Of a DNA stretch of 64,000 nt, positions 45,422-54,892 are shown one piece after another. How positions within the stretch are numbered: the first letter of the stretch is position 1; the number at the start of each line of letters is the position of its first letter. Below the pieces are notes generated by a model. That model made no database searches. It saw only the letters and a program-made list of their open reading frames with translations, and was not told the origin of the DNA. The translations under genes were made by a program, and so were the position numbers. Where the stretch lies: positions 1,488,001 through 1,552,000 of the forward strand of contig JAHBUD010000001.1 in assembly GCA_019638255.1 (NCBI GenBank), in the 5' to 3' direction. Source of the stretch: Cyclobacteriaceae bacterium. Lineage in GTDB: Bacteria > Bacteroidota > Bacteroidia > Cytophagales > Cyclobacteriaceae.

Positions 45422-46963
45422 ATGCCAGCAGCATCCATCCAAAAAACGCTTCAAGCACTTAATATCAAATCCACCAACCCTGGAGTTTCAACCGGAAAGA
45501 AATGGATCAAATCGAAGGGACCTAAATTAACTTCGTATTCGCCAGTTGATGGTGCGTTGATCGGCACCCTACAAGCTGCTAATGAGAAGGTTTTTCATGA
45601 GGTTGTAACGATTTCCAAAAAGGCTTTCGTTGAGTGGCGCAAGTGGCCTGCTCCGCGCAGGGGTGAGGTTGTGCGACAAATCGGGGAAGCCTTACGAAAA
45701 CATAAAGAGCCACTTGGGAAACTGGTTTCCTATGAAATGGGTAAATCTTATCAGGAAGGGTTGGGTGAGGTTCAGGAGATGATCGATATCTGCGATTTTG
45801 CTGTTGGTTTATCCCGGCAGCTTCACGGGCTTACCATGCATTCCGAGCGCCCCAATCACCGGATGTATGAACAGTATCATCCGCTGGGCATAGTAGGAAT
45901 CATTTCATCCTTCAATTTCCCGGTAGCTGTTTGGTCGTGGAATACCATGCTGGCCTGGGTTTGTGGCGATACCTGCATCTGGAAGCCATCGGAAAAAACA
46001 CCGCTGTGCAGCATTGCTTGTCAGCAGATTGTAGCAAAAGTTTTTGAAGCCAATGGTGTACCGGAAGGTGTATCGTGTTTGGTTAATGGCGATGCAGCTA
46101 TCGGAAACCTAATTGCGGAATGCGAAGATATTCCGTTGGTTTCGGCTACCGGTTCCACCCGAATGGGCAGGGCGGTTGGCAAAACCGTGATGGAACGATT
46201 CGGAAGACCTTTGTTGGAGTTGGGTGGCAATAATGCCATCATCATTACCGAAAGCGCAAACCTTAGCATGGCCATCCGTGGTGCTTTGTTTGGCGCAGTG
46301 GGCACGGCCGGACAACGGTGTACAACAACCCGAAGACTGATCATACACGAAAGCATTTACAACGATGTGAAGAACCGGTTAAAAAAAGCGTATGCTCAAT
46401 TGGCAATCGGCAATCCGCTCGATCCTAAAAATCACGTTGGCCCACTTATAGACAAACAAGCTGTATCGCTTTACCTGAATGCATTACAGGAAATTAAAAA
46501 ACAAGGTGGAAAATTTGTTGTTGAGGGTGGCGTGCTTCAGGGAAGGGGTTATCAATCGGGTTGTTATGTGAAGCCCGCCATTGCGGAAGTGCACAACCAT
46601 TATCCCATTGTTCAGCAGGAAACATTTGCTCCGATACTATACCTTATAAAATACAAAACACTTGAGGAGGCCATTGAATTGCAGAACGATGTAAAACAAG
46701 GTCTTTCTTCCGCCATTATGACCACCAGCTTGCGTGATATGGAACAGTTCCTGTCGCATGCCGGATCGGACTGTGGTATTGCCAACGTCAATATCGGCAC
46801 ATCCGGAGCAGAGATTGGCGGAGCCTTTGGGGGCGAAAAGGAAACGGGTGGCGGCCGCGAATCCGGATCGGATTCATGGAAAATCTATATGCGCAGACAA
46901 ACCAATACGATTAATTATGGTGACTCTTTACCCCTGGCTCAGGGTATTAAGTTTGACTTTTAA
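45422..46963 (+). CDS. amaB: aldehyde dehydrogenase, ALDH7 family (alpha-aminoadipic semialdehyde dehydrogenase type)
   Basis: This 513-residue enzyme matches ALDH7 over its full length. The catalytic residues are Glu266 (LELGGNN) and Cys300 (GQRCTTTRRL). The C-terminal signature GAFGGEKETGGGRESGSDSW is highly characteristic of ALDH7 (antiquitin). Family members oxidise L-2-aminoadipate semialdehyde in lysine breakdown and also other aldehydes in stress. No other lysine genes are near, so the pathway is inferred from family. The symbol follows the bacterial lysine-pathway usage. Confidence 0.9.
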   Translation: MPAASIQKTLQALNIKSTNPGVSTGKKWIKSKGPKLTSYSPVDGALIGTLQAANEKVFHEVVTISKKAFVEWRKWPAPRRGEVVRQIGEALRKHKEPLGKLVSYEMGKSYQEGLGEVQEMIDICDFAVGLSRQLHGLTMHSERPNHRMYEQYHPLGIVGIISSFNFPVAVWSWNTMLAWVCGDTCIWKPSEKTPLCSIACQQIVAKVFEANGVPEGVSCLVNGDAAIGNLIAECEDIPLVSATGSTRMGRAVGKTVMERFGRPLLELGGNNAIIITESANLSMAIRGALFGAVGTAGQRCTTTRRLIIHESIYNDVKNRLKKAYAQLAIGNPLDPKNHVGPLIDKQAVSLYLNALQEIKKQGGKFVVEGGVLQGRGYQSGCYVKPAIAEVHNHYPIVQQETFAPILYLIKYKTLEEAIELQNDVKQGLSSAIMTTSLRDMEQFLSHAGSDCGIANVNIGTSGAEIGGAFGGEKETGGGRESGSDSWKIYMRRQTNTINYGDSLPLAQGIKFDF

Positions 46964-46979
46964 TTTGGCGTACAAGACA

Positions 46980-47010
46980 TTTGGATTTCGACCGTAAACA
47001 TCTATTTTTA
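46980..47010 (+). promoter_or_regulatory. promoter of the response-regulator gene
   Basis: TTTG (46980-46983), a 19-bp spacer and TATTTTTA (47003-47010) match the Bacteroidota TTTG-N19-TAnnTTTG layout with one mismatch. The start codon follows 24 bp later. Confidence 0.5.
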
Positions 47011-47034
47011 TAAGTACTTATATCCCTTCGTGCT

Positions 47035-47442
47035 ATGGCTGACAAGAAATTTCGTACTGTAATGCTCATCGATGATAATGAGATCGATAACCTGATCAAT
47101 CAAAAAATGATTGAAGCCGCTGCCATAACAGAAAATATTTACACGCATACCGGGGCAAAGAGTGCCATAGAATTTTTACGCAACATGGAGCGGTTGGATG
47201 TTGCCGATAAGGTTTTACCAGAGGTGATATTCCTCGATATCGATATGCCTTTGATGGATGGGTTTCAGTTTCTGGAAGAATTTGAGAAACTCAGCAATGT
47301 GGCGAAGAAAAAATGTAAGATCATTATGCTTACATCATCCATTAATCCGCAGGATTTCAGCCGCTCGAAAAAATACGAGAACGTGAAGCTGTATCTGAAC
47401 AAGCCACTCTCGCACGAAAATATTTCGAAACTCGAAGTTTAG
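47035..47442 (+). CDS. single-domain response regulator (CheY-like receiver)
   Basis: This 135-residue receiver domain has no output domain. The acidic pair is in MLIDDNEIDN, the phospho-acceptor is Asp68 (FLDIDMP), the conserved Thr/Ser lies in IIMLTSSI, and the Lys is in YLNKPLS. It probably passes phosphate or binds a partner protein. It shares no operon with a kinase. Its 3' end overlaps the next, convergent gene by 4 bp. Confidence 0.92.
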   Translation: MADKKFRTVMLIDDNEIDNLINQKMIEAAAITENIYTHTGAKSAIEFLRNMERLDVADKVLPEVIFLDIDMPLMDGFQFLEEFEKLSNVAKKKCKIIMLTSSINPQDFSRSKKYENVKLYLNKPLSHENISKLEV

Positions 47443-48884
47443 TACTCCGTTAAGTTACCAACAAGCTTTTCGTCAAGCTTAATTAACAAGGTAGGTGCGA
47501 AGTAGGAAATCTTTACCGTACTGAGTTTTGGAATTACCGCGTTGATCTTTTTAGCCTTCTCCTTCTTGGCCTCACTTACTGAAATTTTAAGGATCTTGAT
47601 GAAGAGCTGGATGTTTTCACATGCATCTTTTCCGATCAACCGTATTTGCCGTTGAATGCTGTTGGCCAACTGATTAAACAGTTCGTAATCGCGAAGCAAT
47701 ACATATTGCAGCGCCAGCAGTGATTTTATTTCAAGCTGGGTGATGGGATATCGCTTCAGGCTGACTTCATTCAGCATGGTGTTAATGAGTTTCGCGGCTT
47801 CGTCATACTTACCAACGTAGTAGGCACTCAATGCCCTGTAGGTAACGTAAATAACATGCCTTGGGATGTCGAGCAAATCAACTTCATAGTCGATGAAGAG
47901 GCTGTCATTCTCACCATAAAGTTCACTCTCCGAACCCAACCTGAGATGTCGTTCAATTTTTGAGATGAGAAATTGTGCCGGGAAAGTATAGGTAGCGTAA
48001 TTGGTAAGCAGGTTACCGGCAGCATCGTTTACTTCTTCAAAATACTTTTCTGCTTGGCGATAAACTTTATAGTGATTGTAGTACTCCAGCTTCAAAAATT
48101 CAAACACCAGGTTCAGGTGATAATAAATAGAGTCGAGACTATAGCTGTCAAAAATCTTTTGAACCCTATCAAAGGTATCCTCGATGGATTCGGTATCGTG
48201 CTGCAGGTTTTCATCCGGCTCTACAAAAAGGCGGTGAAAAACATGCATGGCACTGCGGTAAACGTAAAGCCTGTGCGATTCGTAAAGATTGGCCACGTTG
48301 CCCATTTCTTTTATCAGCAGGGAGAGCCCTAATTTTTCAACCTCATCGCCTGTAAGCAGGTAGCTGCCATATTTTTTGAAATAATCGGCCAGTAATTCCT
48401 CTGCTTTGTCGAGCGCCAGCATATAGGCCACATGCCGGTTATAAAGCTGTGAGTATTGAAAATAGTCTGGTGAATTGACCTGAAGCTTTTTCAGGGATTT
48501 ATAGATAATGGTGAGTTCATTGGCCAGGTCATAATCAATCAGTTCCTTCTCAAGCTTTTTCAGGGTTGCAATGGCGATCGTCCTTTTCTTGGTGAACACA
48601 ATCTCATTGATGTTGGCTACTTTACGGAGCACATCGGTACGTGGGCTCTCGAGCTGCTGCATCAGATACTCCTCAATTTTCAGGTTGAGCCGCGAGCGGA
48701 GGGTGTAGTAGGCATTGGCATTTACCTCCAGTTCGGTCATGATTTTGGTATCGGAGAGCGATCGTTCACGCAGGGCTTTTAACAGGTATGCCGACTTTTC
48801 TGCGTTACTTTCAATCAACGAGTCGTAGATGGCTTTGAAGTCCTTCTCCGAAAGTTGTTTGATGATGTTCTTGAGTTTGGCCAT
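47439..48884 (-). CDS. conserved hypothetical helical-repeat protein
   Basis: This 481-residue protein is almost all alpha-helical, with a repeated helix pattern (for example KAEELLADYFKKYGSYL, YRQAEKYFEEVNDAAGNLL, KYDEAAKLINTMLNEV) that suggests degenerate TPR-like repeats. It has no signal peptide or transmembrane segment, so it is cytoplasmic. I know similar hypothetical proteins in Bacteroidota but no function. Its converging position next to a lone receiver may be chance. Confidence 0.75.
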   Translation of the reverse strand: MAKLKNIIKQLSEKDFKAIYDSLIESNAEKSAYLLKALRERSLSDTKIMTELEVNANAYYTLRSRLNLKIEEYLMQQLESPRTDVLRKVANINEIVFTKKRTIAIATLKKLEKELIDYDLANELTIIYKSLKKLQVNSPDYFQYSQLYNRHVAYMLALDKAEELLADYFKKYGSYLLTGDEVEKLGLSLLIKEMGNVANLYESHRLYVYRSAMHVFHRLFVEPDENLQHDTESIEDTFDRVQKIFDSYSLDSIYYHLNLVFEFLKLEYYNHYKVYRQAEKYFEEVNDAAGNLLTNYATYTFPAQFLISKIERHLRLGSESELYGENDSLFIDYEVDLLDIPRHVIYVTYRALSAYYVGKYDEAAKLINTMLNEVSLKRYPITQLEIKSLLALQYVLLRDYELFNQLANSIQRQIRLIGKDACENIQLFIKILKISVSEAKKEKAKKINAVIPKLSTVKISYFAPTLLIKLDEKLVGNLTEY

Positions 48885-48912
48885 TACAGGGTTTTTACAA
48901 AGTGAAAATTTA

Positions 48913-48920
48913 CAAATTTA
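48913..48920 (-). promoter_or_regulatory. candidate -7 element for the helical-repeat protein gene
   Basis: On the minus strand TAAATTTG is a perfect TAnnTTTG match, 29 bp upstream of the ATG at 48884. No matching -33 element was found. Confidence 0.38.
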
Positions 48921-49048
48921 TTCCAAGCCAACAAGTATATATTTACTTGAGTTTGTGTTCTGTGGTGATATTCTGCAAGGCACTGCCCACAGCAAGGATA
49001 TGTTCGTGCTAAAGTTTGTAGTTTTGAATTGGAATATCAGGTCAGGAG

Positions 49049-51631
49049 TTGAATACAGGCACTATTTTTAATTTTATCTTCTTGCTGTCTTTTGGTACGC
49101 TGTTCAATCCGCCATCTGCTGAGCGGAGGGCGTTCAACAACATGCAAAAGGGCAAGTGGGAGAAAGCCAGGGTTGGATTGGCAAAGGCTATACGAAAGGA
49201 TACCCTGAATGCTACAGCTCACTATGTATTTTCAACCTATTATTTCTCCCCGGGGAATCCTGCATACCAGATCGATTCAGCCTATCACTACGTGATGAAA
49301 TCCTTGCATTTATTCGAGCGCTCGAATGCAAAGCAACGCGATCGCATGAAGCGGTTTCCGCTCGATAGTGCCATTCTGATCAGCCGAAGGGAGGCCATTG
49401 ACAGTGCGGCTTTTGAACGCGCGAAACGGATAAATACCGAGCAAGCCTATGAAGATTTTTTGAACAACTTTCCCTTTGCGACCCAGTTGGATCGTGCCAG
49501 TGAGCTACGGGACGAGGTCGCCTATATTGATGCATTAAAAGTAAACACCTACGCAAGCTTTCTTGCGTACCTGAACAAGTATCCAAATGCTTCACGCTCT
49601 GCAGAGGCACGTGAGCGGTATGAGAAGTTGCTCTTTGAAGCTAAAACGAAGGACCGAAAACTCGCAAGCTTCCAATCTTTTCTGGAAGAGTATTCTGAAT
49701 CCCCCTACCGTGACGAGGCCGAGTATCAGGTACTTGAGATTTTAACCGCAGCCGGAAGTACAGCAAGTTTTATGGATTTCCTGAAAAAGTATCCTTCAAG
49801 CAGGCACCGAACCAAAGCACAAAATGTACTCATTTATCTCCTGCGGGAGAAGGAAGAGCCGATACCCTCCCGCTACTTAAATGACTCGCTGCGCCATGTT
49901 ATAAAACTTGAGCAGGATTACCTGGTTCCTTTTGCAAAAGATGGACGATACGGCTTTATGAACAGTGAAGGTAAGGAGGTAATAAAACCCTTTACCGAAG
50001 AACTGGAACAGGAATATCGTTGTGGAAATATCACTGAAGAACTTTTGGTTGGCTCCAATCAAATCATAGCCAGAAATGGGGCAATCATCTTTTCAGGTGA
50101 TGTTCAGGAAATAGAGGATTTGGGTACAGGGTATTTGCTTGTGACAAGTAAGAAATGTTCAGCCATTTTACATAAATCAGGGTTTACACTTGAAGCGTGT
50201 GTTCAGGATGCCCGCGTAATAGCCGATGCATTTATTGCGGTTAAAAAAGAAAACCGTTGGTCATTAACAACGTTGCTGGGTCGCAAATTACCGGTGGGCG
50301 ATTATGAAGACATAAATGAGTTTGATGATGTTGTGGCCTTTAAGCAATCCGGCCGTTACAAGCTGGCTACGAGGGAAAGTGTGGCACGGGCTGCCGACCA
50401 GGGTACTCCTGTTTTTACACGATTGTTTGATGAGGTAAAACGTTGGGACGGAAATATGTTGTGGGTACGTACCGGACAAACCCAAGGCCTATTGGATATG
50501 AACTTGAAGGAGCGAATTGCTTCTGGAACAAAAGTAATTACAACTGCTTTTTTTGGGGCAGTGTCTACCACTACTGAAGGGCAGCGTTTGTGGAGTGCAA
50601 GCACCAGTGAGACCGAAAATTTCAATCGCGTATTGGTTCAAAAGCCGTGGGTAGTTGTGCAGCAGGAAGGGAAGTGGAAGTTGGTAGATGATAAACTCAA
50701 GGTGTTCACAAAAAATAATTACGACAGTGTTTATTTCGTTGGAGCCGTATGCATGGCGCTTCGTGGTGATAGTTTACATGCCTATGTTAATCATTACAGG
50801 TTTATTCCGTTTTTACGAAGTGCACGCTTACAATTTTTACCGGGAAAGGATTCGTTGTTTTATCTCGTGCAGGATGAAGGTGATAAAAAAACCGTATTCA
50901 ATTCGCGGGGCGAACGGCTTTTCAATGTAAACACCGACCGGCTGGAGTTTGCCGGAGAGAACCTTTTTCTTTCCATCCGTAGAGAGAGAAGAAGTTTGTT
51001 GAATATTCTGGGAAGGCCGGTAACTTCATCGGAGTATGATGCCATGGGGAATATTGTTCAAGGAACTGTTGCCGTATTGAAAGACAAAAAGTTTGGGTTT
51101 TTGGATGTAATCAACAAAAAGGAGATCAAGCCCCAATATGAGCGAAATCTTCAACTGTACAATAAGCACAATCTTATAGCTTTTAAAGGAAAATCTGCCG
51201 GACTTATTGATTGGAGTAATAAAGTTGTGTTGCCTTTTGAATATGATGAAATACAATTTTGGAATGACTCAACCGCACTGGTGAGGAAAAGCTATCAATG
51301 GATTATTTATAACTTTATTGATAAAAGGATCATTGCCGATAAGATCAAAACTTTTCGCTGGTTATTGGATACACCCGAAGAGAAGATATTGATCATTCAG
51401 CAAGAGAATTATTATGGTGTAATCAGCAGCACTAAAGGGTTTATCTTGCCATCAACGTACAGCGATATTGTAAATCTGGGTTCTTCAACGAAGCCCCTCT
51501 ATTTTACAGAGAAGCATGTTGAGGAGGCGTCTATTTATGTTGTAATTTATTATGATCACAAGGGAAATCTGTTGCGAAGACAGGTATTTGAAATCGATGA
51601 TTATGAGCAGATTTATTGTTCAAAAAATTAA
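49049..51631 (+). CDS. WG-repeat protein with N-terminal TPR-like region
   Basis: This 860-residue protein has a helical N-terminal region (about residues 30-275; repeated YPNASRSAEARERYEKL and YSESPYRDEAEYQVL units). A long C-terminal array of WG-type beta repeats follows (KDGRYGFMNSEGKEVIKPF, KDKKFGFLDVINKKEIKPQYE, GKSAGLIDWSNKVVLPFEYDE). The first 25 residues look like a signal peptide, but no ATG precedes them; TTG at 49049 is the best start, preceded by AGGAG. ATG 49142 would drop the signal. The role is unknown; export to the envelope is likely. Confidence 0.72.
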   Translation: MNTGTIFNFIFLLSFGTLFNPPSAERRAFNNMQKGKWEKARVGLAKAIRKDTLNATAHYVFSTYYFSPGNPAYQIDSAYHYVMKSLHLFERSNAKQRDRMKRFPLDSAILISRREAIDSAAFERAKRINTEQAYEDFLNNFPFATQLDRASELRDEVAYIDALKVNTYASFLAYLNKYPNASRSAEARERYEKLLFEAKTKDRKLASFQSFLEEYSESPYRDEAEYQVLEILTAAGSTASFMDFLKKYPSSRHRTKAQNVLIYLLREKEEPIPSRYLNDSLRHVIKLEQDYLVPFAKDGRYGFMNSEGKEVIKPFTEELEQEYRCGNITEELLVGSNQIIARNGAIIFSGDVQEIEDLGTGYLLVTSKKCSAILHKSGFTLEACVQDARVIADAFIAVKKENRWSLTTLLGRKLPVGDYEDINEFDDVVAFKQSGRYKLATRESVARAADQGTPVFTRLFDEVKRWDGNMLWVRTGQTQGLLDMNLKERIASGTKVITTAFFGAVSTTTEGQRLWSASTSETENFNRVLVQKPWVVVQQEGKWKLVDDKLKVFTKNNYDSVYFVGAVCMALRGDSLHAYVNHYRFIPFLRSARLQFLPGKDSLFYLVQDEGDKKTVFNSRGERLFNVNTDRLEFAGENLFLSIRRERRSLLNILGRPVTSSEYDAMGNIVQGTVAVLKDKKFGFLDVINKKEIKPQYERNLQLYNKHNLIAFKGKSAGLIDWSNKVVLPFEYDEIQFWNDSTALVRKSYQWIIYNFIDKRIIADKIKTFRWLLDTPEEKILIIQQENYYGVISSTKGFILPSTYSDIVNLGSSTKPLYFTEKHVEEASIYVVIYYDHKGNLLRRQVFEIDDYEQIYCSKN

Positions 51632-51701
51632 TGATAAGTTTACTTGTAATCTGAATGTTAACAGCACTCAATTGATATATTTCGAAATTATCCAAAAGAC
51701 G

Positions 51702-53345
51702 ATGCGTTCAACTCTTTTAATTTTCCTCATCACAGTATCTGTTGTTGTATATAGTCAGCCAACTGAGCGCCCACGACTTGTGGTGGGTATTGTGGTCGAT
51801 CAGATGCGTCAGGAGTACCTCTACCGATATTGGGATAAATACAGCGATCAGGGATTTAAGCGTTTGGTAAACGGTGGTTTTATGTTGGAGAACGCCCATT
51901 ATAACTATGCGCCAACCGTAACTGGCCCTGGCCATGCTTCCGTATACACCGGTACCACTCCGGCCATTCATGGTATAATTGAGAATAACTGGTTTGATAA
52001 AACCACAGGAAGAAATGCTTACTGTGTTCAGGATGACAGACAAAAAACAGTAGGAAGTTCAACGGAAGGTGTTGGAAAAATGTCGCCACACCGCATGCTC
52101 ACAACAACCATTTCTGATGAATTGAAATTGGCCACTCAAAAGCGATCAAAAACAATTGGTGTAGCGTTCAAAGATCGTGGAGCCATTTTACCGGCCGGTC
52201 ATATGGCTGATGCTGCCTATTGGTATGATGGATCAACAGGTAGGTTTGTAACCAGCTCGTATTACACTGAAAAACTTCCGGCATGGGTTGAGAAATTTAA
52301 TGCGCAGCAATTGCCGGAAAAATATTTGTCGGGTGTGTGGAACACGTTACTTCCTATCAATCAATACACCGAAAGTGGCCCGGATGAAACACCCTACGAA
52401 GGCCGCTTAAGCGGGTATACCCAATCAGCTTTTCCGTACAACCTGAAAGAATTACGAAAAACCAATGGCAATTTTCAATTGCTTTCGCAAACGCCTTTTG
52501 CCAATGATTATACAACTGAATTTGTTATGGCCCTTTTGGATGCCGAGAAACTGGGCGGTGGTAAGGACACCGATTTTCTGGCAGTTTCCTATTCGGCACC
52601 TGATATAATAGGCCACCGTGTTGGCCCAAATGCCATTGAACTGCAAGATGTTTATTTACGCCTGGACAAAAATATAGCCGACATGCTTTCAAAGCTTGAC
52701 GCTAGTGTGGGGGCGGGTAATTACGTTGTATTTTTAACAGCCGACCACGCTGTAGCGGATGTTCCCCAGTTCTTAACCGACAACAAAGTGCCTGCCGGAT
52801 ATATCCGTGTCAATCAACTGCTGGCAGAGCTTAAGGATGTGCTCAACCAGTATTTTCCCGATCGGGATATTATCCGTTCATTTTCTGGTGATCAGATTTT
52901 CTTCAATCATGAGGCCTTCAGTACAGAACCGCGTACGGGTGGTGTTGATTTGATGTTGGCCACTGAGATTGTATCGAACTATCTGATGCAGCAAAATGGT
53001 ATTGCCAATGTGTTCACACGAAGTCAGATTCGGATGGGTGATTTTAATGAGGGAGGAATTAAAGGTGCAGTAATCCGTGGTTATCATCCGAAGCGAAGCG
53101 GTGATTTGGCCGTGGTTTATGAACCGGGTTGGTTTGAAAGTGGCAGGATACAAGGAACCACACATGGATCCCCCTACTCCTACGATACCCACGTACCGAT
53201 TATTTTTTATGGAAAAGGAGTTAAGAAAGGATCATCTGTGCAGTACTATACCATTACCGATGTTGCGCCAACGTTATCGATGCTTCTAAAAATAAAATTC
53301 CCCAACGGATGCACGGGGCAACCAATTGGGGAATTGTTAAAGTAA
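51702..53345 (+). CDS. pafA: PafA-type alkaline phosphatase
   Basis: This 547-residue enzyme has a signal peptide (ending VYSQ). It carries the residues of the PafA/NPP branch of the alkaline phosphatase superfamily: metal ligand Asp33 (VVDQMR), nucleophile Thr74 (PTVTGPGH), Asn in ENNWFD, Lys-Asp-Arg in FKDRGAI, Asp/His in SAPDIIGHR, Asp-His in TADHAVAD and a late His in YDTHVPIIF. PafA is a calcium-independent phosphate-insensitive periplasmic phosphomonoesterase known from Flavobacteria, which helps obtain phosphate. The frame is open further upstream into the preceding gene, but length and signal peptide favour this ATG. Confidence 0.93.
   Translation: MRSTLLIFLITVSVVVYSQPTERPRLVVGIVVDQMRQEYLYRYWDKYSDQGFKRLVNGGFMLENAHYNYAPTVTGPGHASVYTGTTPAIHGIIENNWFDKTTGRNAYCVQDDRQKTVGSSTEGVGKMSPHRMLTTTISDELKLATQKRSKTIGVAFKDRGAILPAGHMADAAYWYDGSTGRFVTSSYYTEKLPAWVEKFNAQQLPEKYLSGVWNTLLPINQYTESGPDETPYEGRLSGYTQSAFPYNLKELRKTNGNFQLLSQTPFANDYTTEFVMALLDAEKLGGGKDTDFLAVSYSAPDIIGHRVGPNAIELQDVYLRLDKNIADMLSKLDASVGAGNYVVFLTADHAVADVPQFLTDNKVPAGYIRVNQLLAELKDVLNQYFPDRDIIRSFSGDQIFFNHEAFSTEPRTGGVDLMLATEIVSNYLMQQNGIANVFTRSQIRMGDFNEGGIKGAVIRGYHPKRSGDLAVVYEPGWFESGRIQGTTHGSPYSYDTHVPIIFYGKGVKKGSSVQYYTITDVAPTLSMLLKIKFPNGCTGQPIGELLK
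53290..53335 (-). terminator. hairpin inside the pafA 3' end, probable terminator for the convergent transporter gene
   Basis: AATTCCCCAA (53296-53305) and TTGGGGAATT (53326-53335) are a perfect 10-bp inverted repeat with a 20-base loop within the last codons of pafA. Read on the minus strand the stem is followed by TTTATTTTTA, which fits a terminator for the transporter gene that ends at 53358. Confidence 0.6.
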
Positions 53346-53357
53346 AATAAAGCTTAC

Positions 53358-54752
53358 TTAAACGTCTGCATCGATTACACCAATCGTTGCCAGCAGTACC
53401 AGTAATATTACAATGGGGCAAATAAACTTGATAAAGAATACCCATAGTTGTGAGGGAGATACTCCAAACACCAGCTTTTTGTGGTAGAATGTAGAACCTA
53501 ATCCAATCTCATCCGATACACGTTGAGGCTTTAATACCCAACCCACATAGAGGGCAGTCATCAAGCACACAATTACGATAAATAAGGTACCGAACAGTGC
53601 GTCCATAATATCGAGGAACCCGGTTTTTGGAGAACCAAAGAAATTAATGCTGATGTTGGTGAAAAATTTTGATGCCCCGCCCGATAAAGCGGAAGGGATA
53701 CCAATAAAAAAGGCAGCAAAACCAATAATCCAAGATGCTTTTTTACGACTCCACTTCTTCTCATCAATTAAATAGGAGGCAGGTACTTCAATCATGGAAA
53801 TAGAAGAAGTAAGCGCTGCAATGCAAAGCAGTAAAAAGAAAAGTGCTCCGACAATATTACCACCGGCAGGCATGGAATTGAAAATTTCGGGGAGCACCTG
53901 AAAAACAAGTGTTGTACCACCTGCAGGGTCTTTACCAAATGCAAATACTGCAGGGAAAATCATCAAACCACCTAGCAATGCTACAAGCGTATCCATTGAC
54001 CCCACCCACAAGCCGCTGCTGATAATGTTATTACTTTTAGGAAGGTAAGATCCGTATGTTATCATGATACCCCAGCCGATCGACAAGGAAAAGAATGCCT
54101 GGCCTAAGGCAGCAAGTATTGTATTGCCGTTGATCTTGGAGAAGTCAGGCGTAAGATAATATTTTACCCCCTCCATGGCACCCGGCAAGGTGATGCTTCT
54201 AAAAATTACCAGCACTATGAGGACGAAAAGAATGGGCATTAAGATCTTTGATGCTTTTTCAATCCCTCCGGATACCCCCGCTTGCACGATGTATACTGTA
54301 ACGACCATAAATAATGCGAAGAATGGTATTACATAAAGCGCGTTGGAACGGAAGGTTTCAAAGTCGCGAATGAAGTCTGTAAACTCACTGATAATGTAGC
54401 CGATTGTCCAACCGGCAATAACTCCATAGTAGGTTAGTACAAAAAAGCTTACCGATAAGGCGAGGAAGCCGGCAGTAATCTGCCAGAATTTATTCGCTCC
54501 GGTGTCCTTAAACGCCCCGACTGTGTTTTTACCGGTCAGTCTTCCAAAAGCCGTTTCGTTGTAGAGCAGTGGTAACCCCACCACCAATACACAAAGGATG
54601 TAGACAAAAACAAAAGCACCGCCACCATTTTGTCCGGTTATGTACGGGAAACGCCAGATGTTACCAAGCCCGACAGCAGAACCAGCTGCGGCCATAATAA
54701 AACCGAATTTTGAGCCCCACTGGCCGCGGTTATCAGAAGTTTGCAAAGACAT
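53358..54752 (-). CDS. sodium-dependent transporter, NSS (SNF) family
   Basis: This 464-residue protein has about 11 or 12 transmembrane helices. The family motif MAAAGSAVGLGNIWRFPY lies in TM1, GGGAFVFVYILCVLVVGLP in TM2, and SIGWGIMITYGSYLPK near residue 225 in the middle. LeuT-fold NSS transporters use Na+ to import amino acids. The substrate cannot be read from sequence. It is monocistronic. Confidence 0.92.
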   Translation of the reverse strand: MSLQTSDNRGQWGSKFGFIMAAAGSAVGLGNIWRFPYITGQNGGGAFVFVYILCVLVVGLPLLYNETAFGRLTGKNTVGAFKDTGANKFWQITAGFLALSVSFFVLTYYGVIAGWTIGYIISEFTDFIRDFETFRSNALYVIPFFALFMVVTVYIVQAGVSGGIEKASKILMPILFVLIVLVIFRSITLPGAMEGVKYYLTPDFSKINGNTILAALGQAFFSLSIGWGIMITYGSYLPKSNNIISSGLWVGSMDTLVALLGGLMIFPAVFAFGKDPAGGTTLVFQVLPEIFNSMPAGGNIVGALFFLLLCIAALTSSISMIEVPASYLIDEKKWSRKKASWIIGFAAFFIGIPSALSGGASKFFTNISINFFGSPKTGFLDIMDALFGTLFIVIVCLMTALYVGWVLKPQRVSDEIGLGSTFYHKKLVFGVSPSQLWVFFIKFICPIVILLVLLATIGVIDADV

Positions 54753-54892
54753 AGAAGTTTGGTTTAAGCGCGGAAATTGTAAAATTAAATTGATTGCACA
54801 AAGGTGTTGTAATAGAATTCACCCATAAAAGGTTTGATCGGCTGGCAACAAATGTTGCAGTACAACTTCACATACTGACTGTAATTAATGCT

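Noticed and set aside
51552..51701. Longer N-terminus for the PafA phosphatase
   Set aside because: The frame is open, but it would overlap the WG-repeat gene by 80 bp and place 50 unrelated residues before a good signal peptide; family length fits the later ATG.
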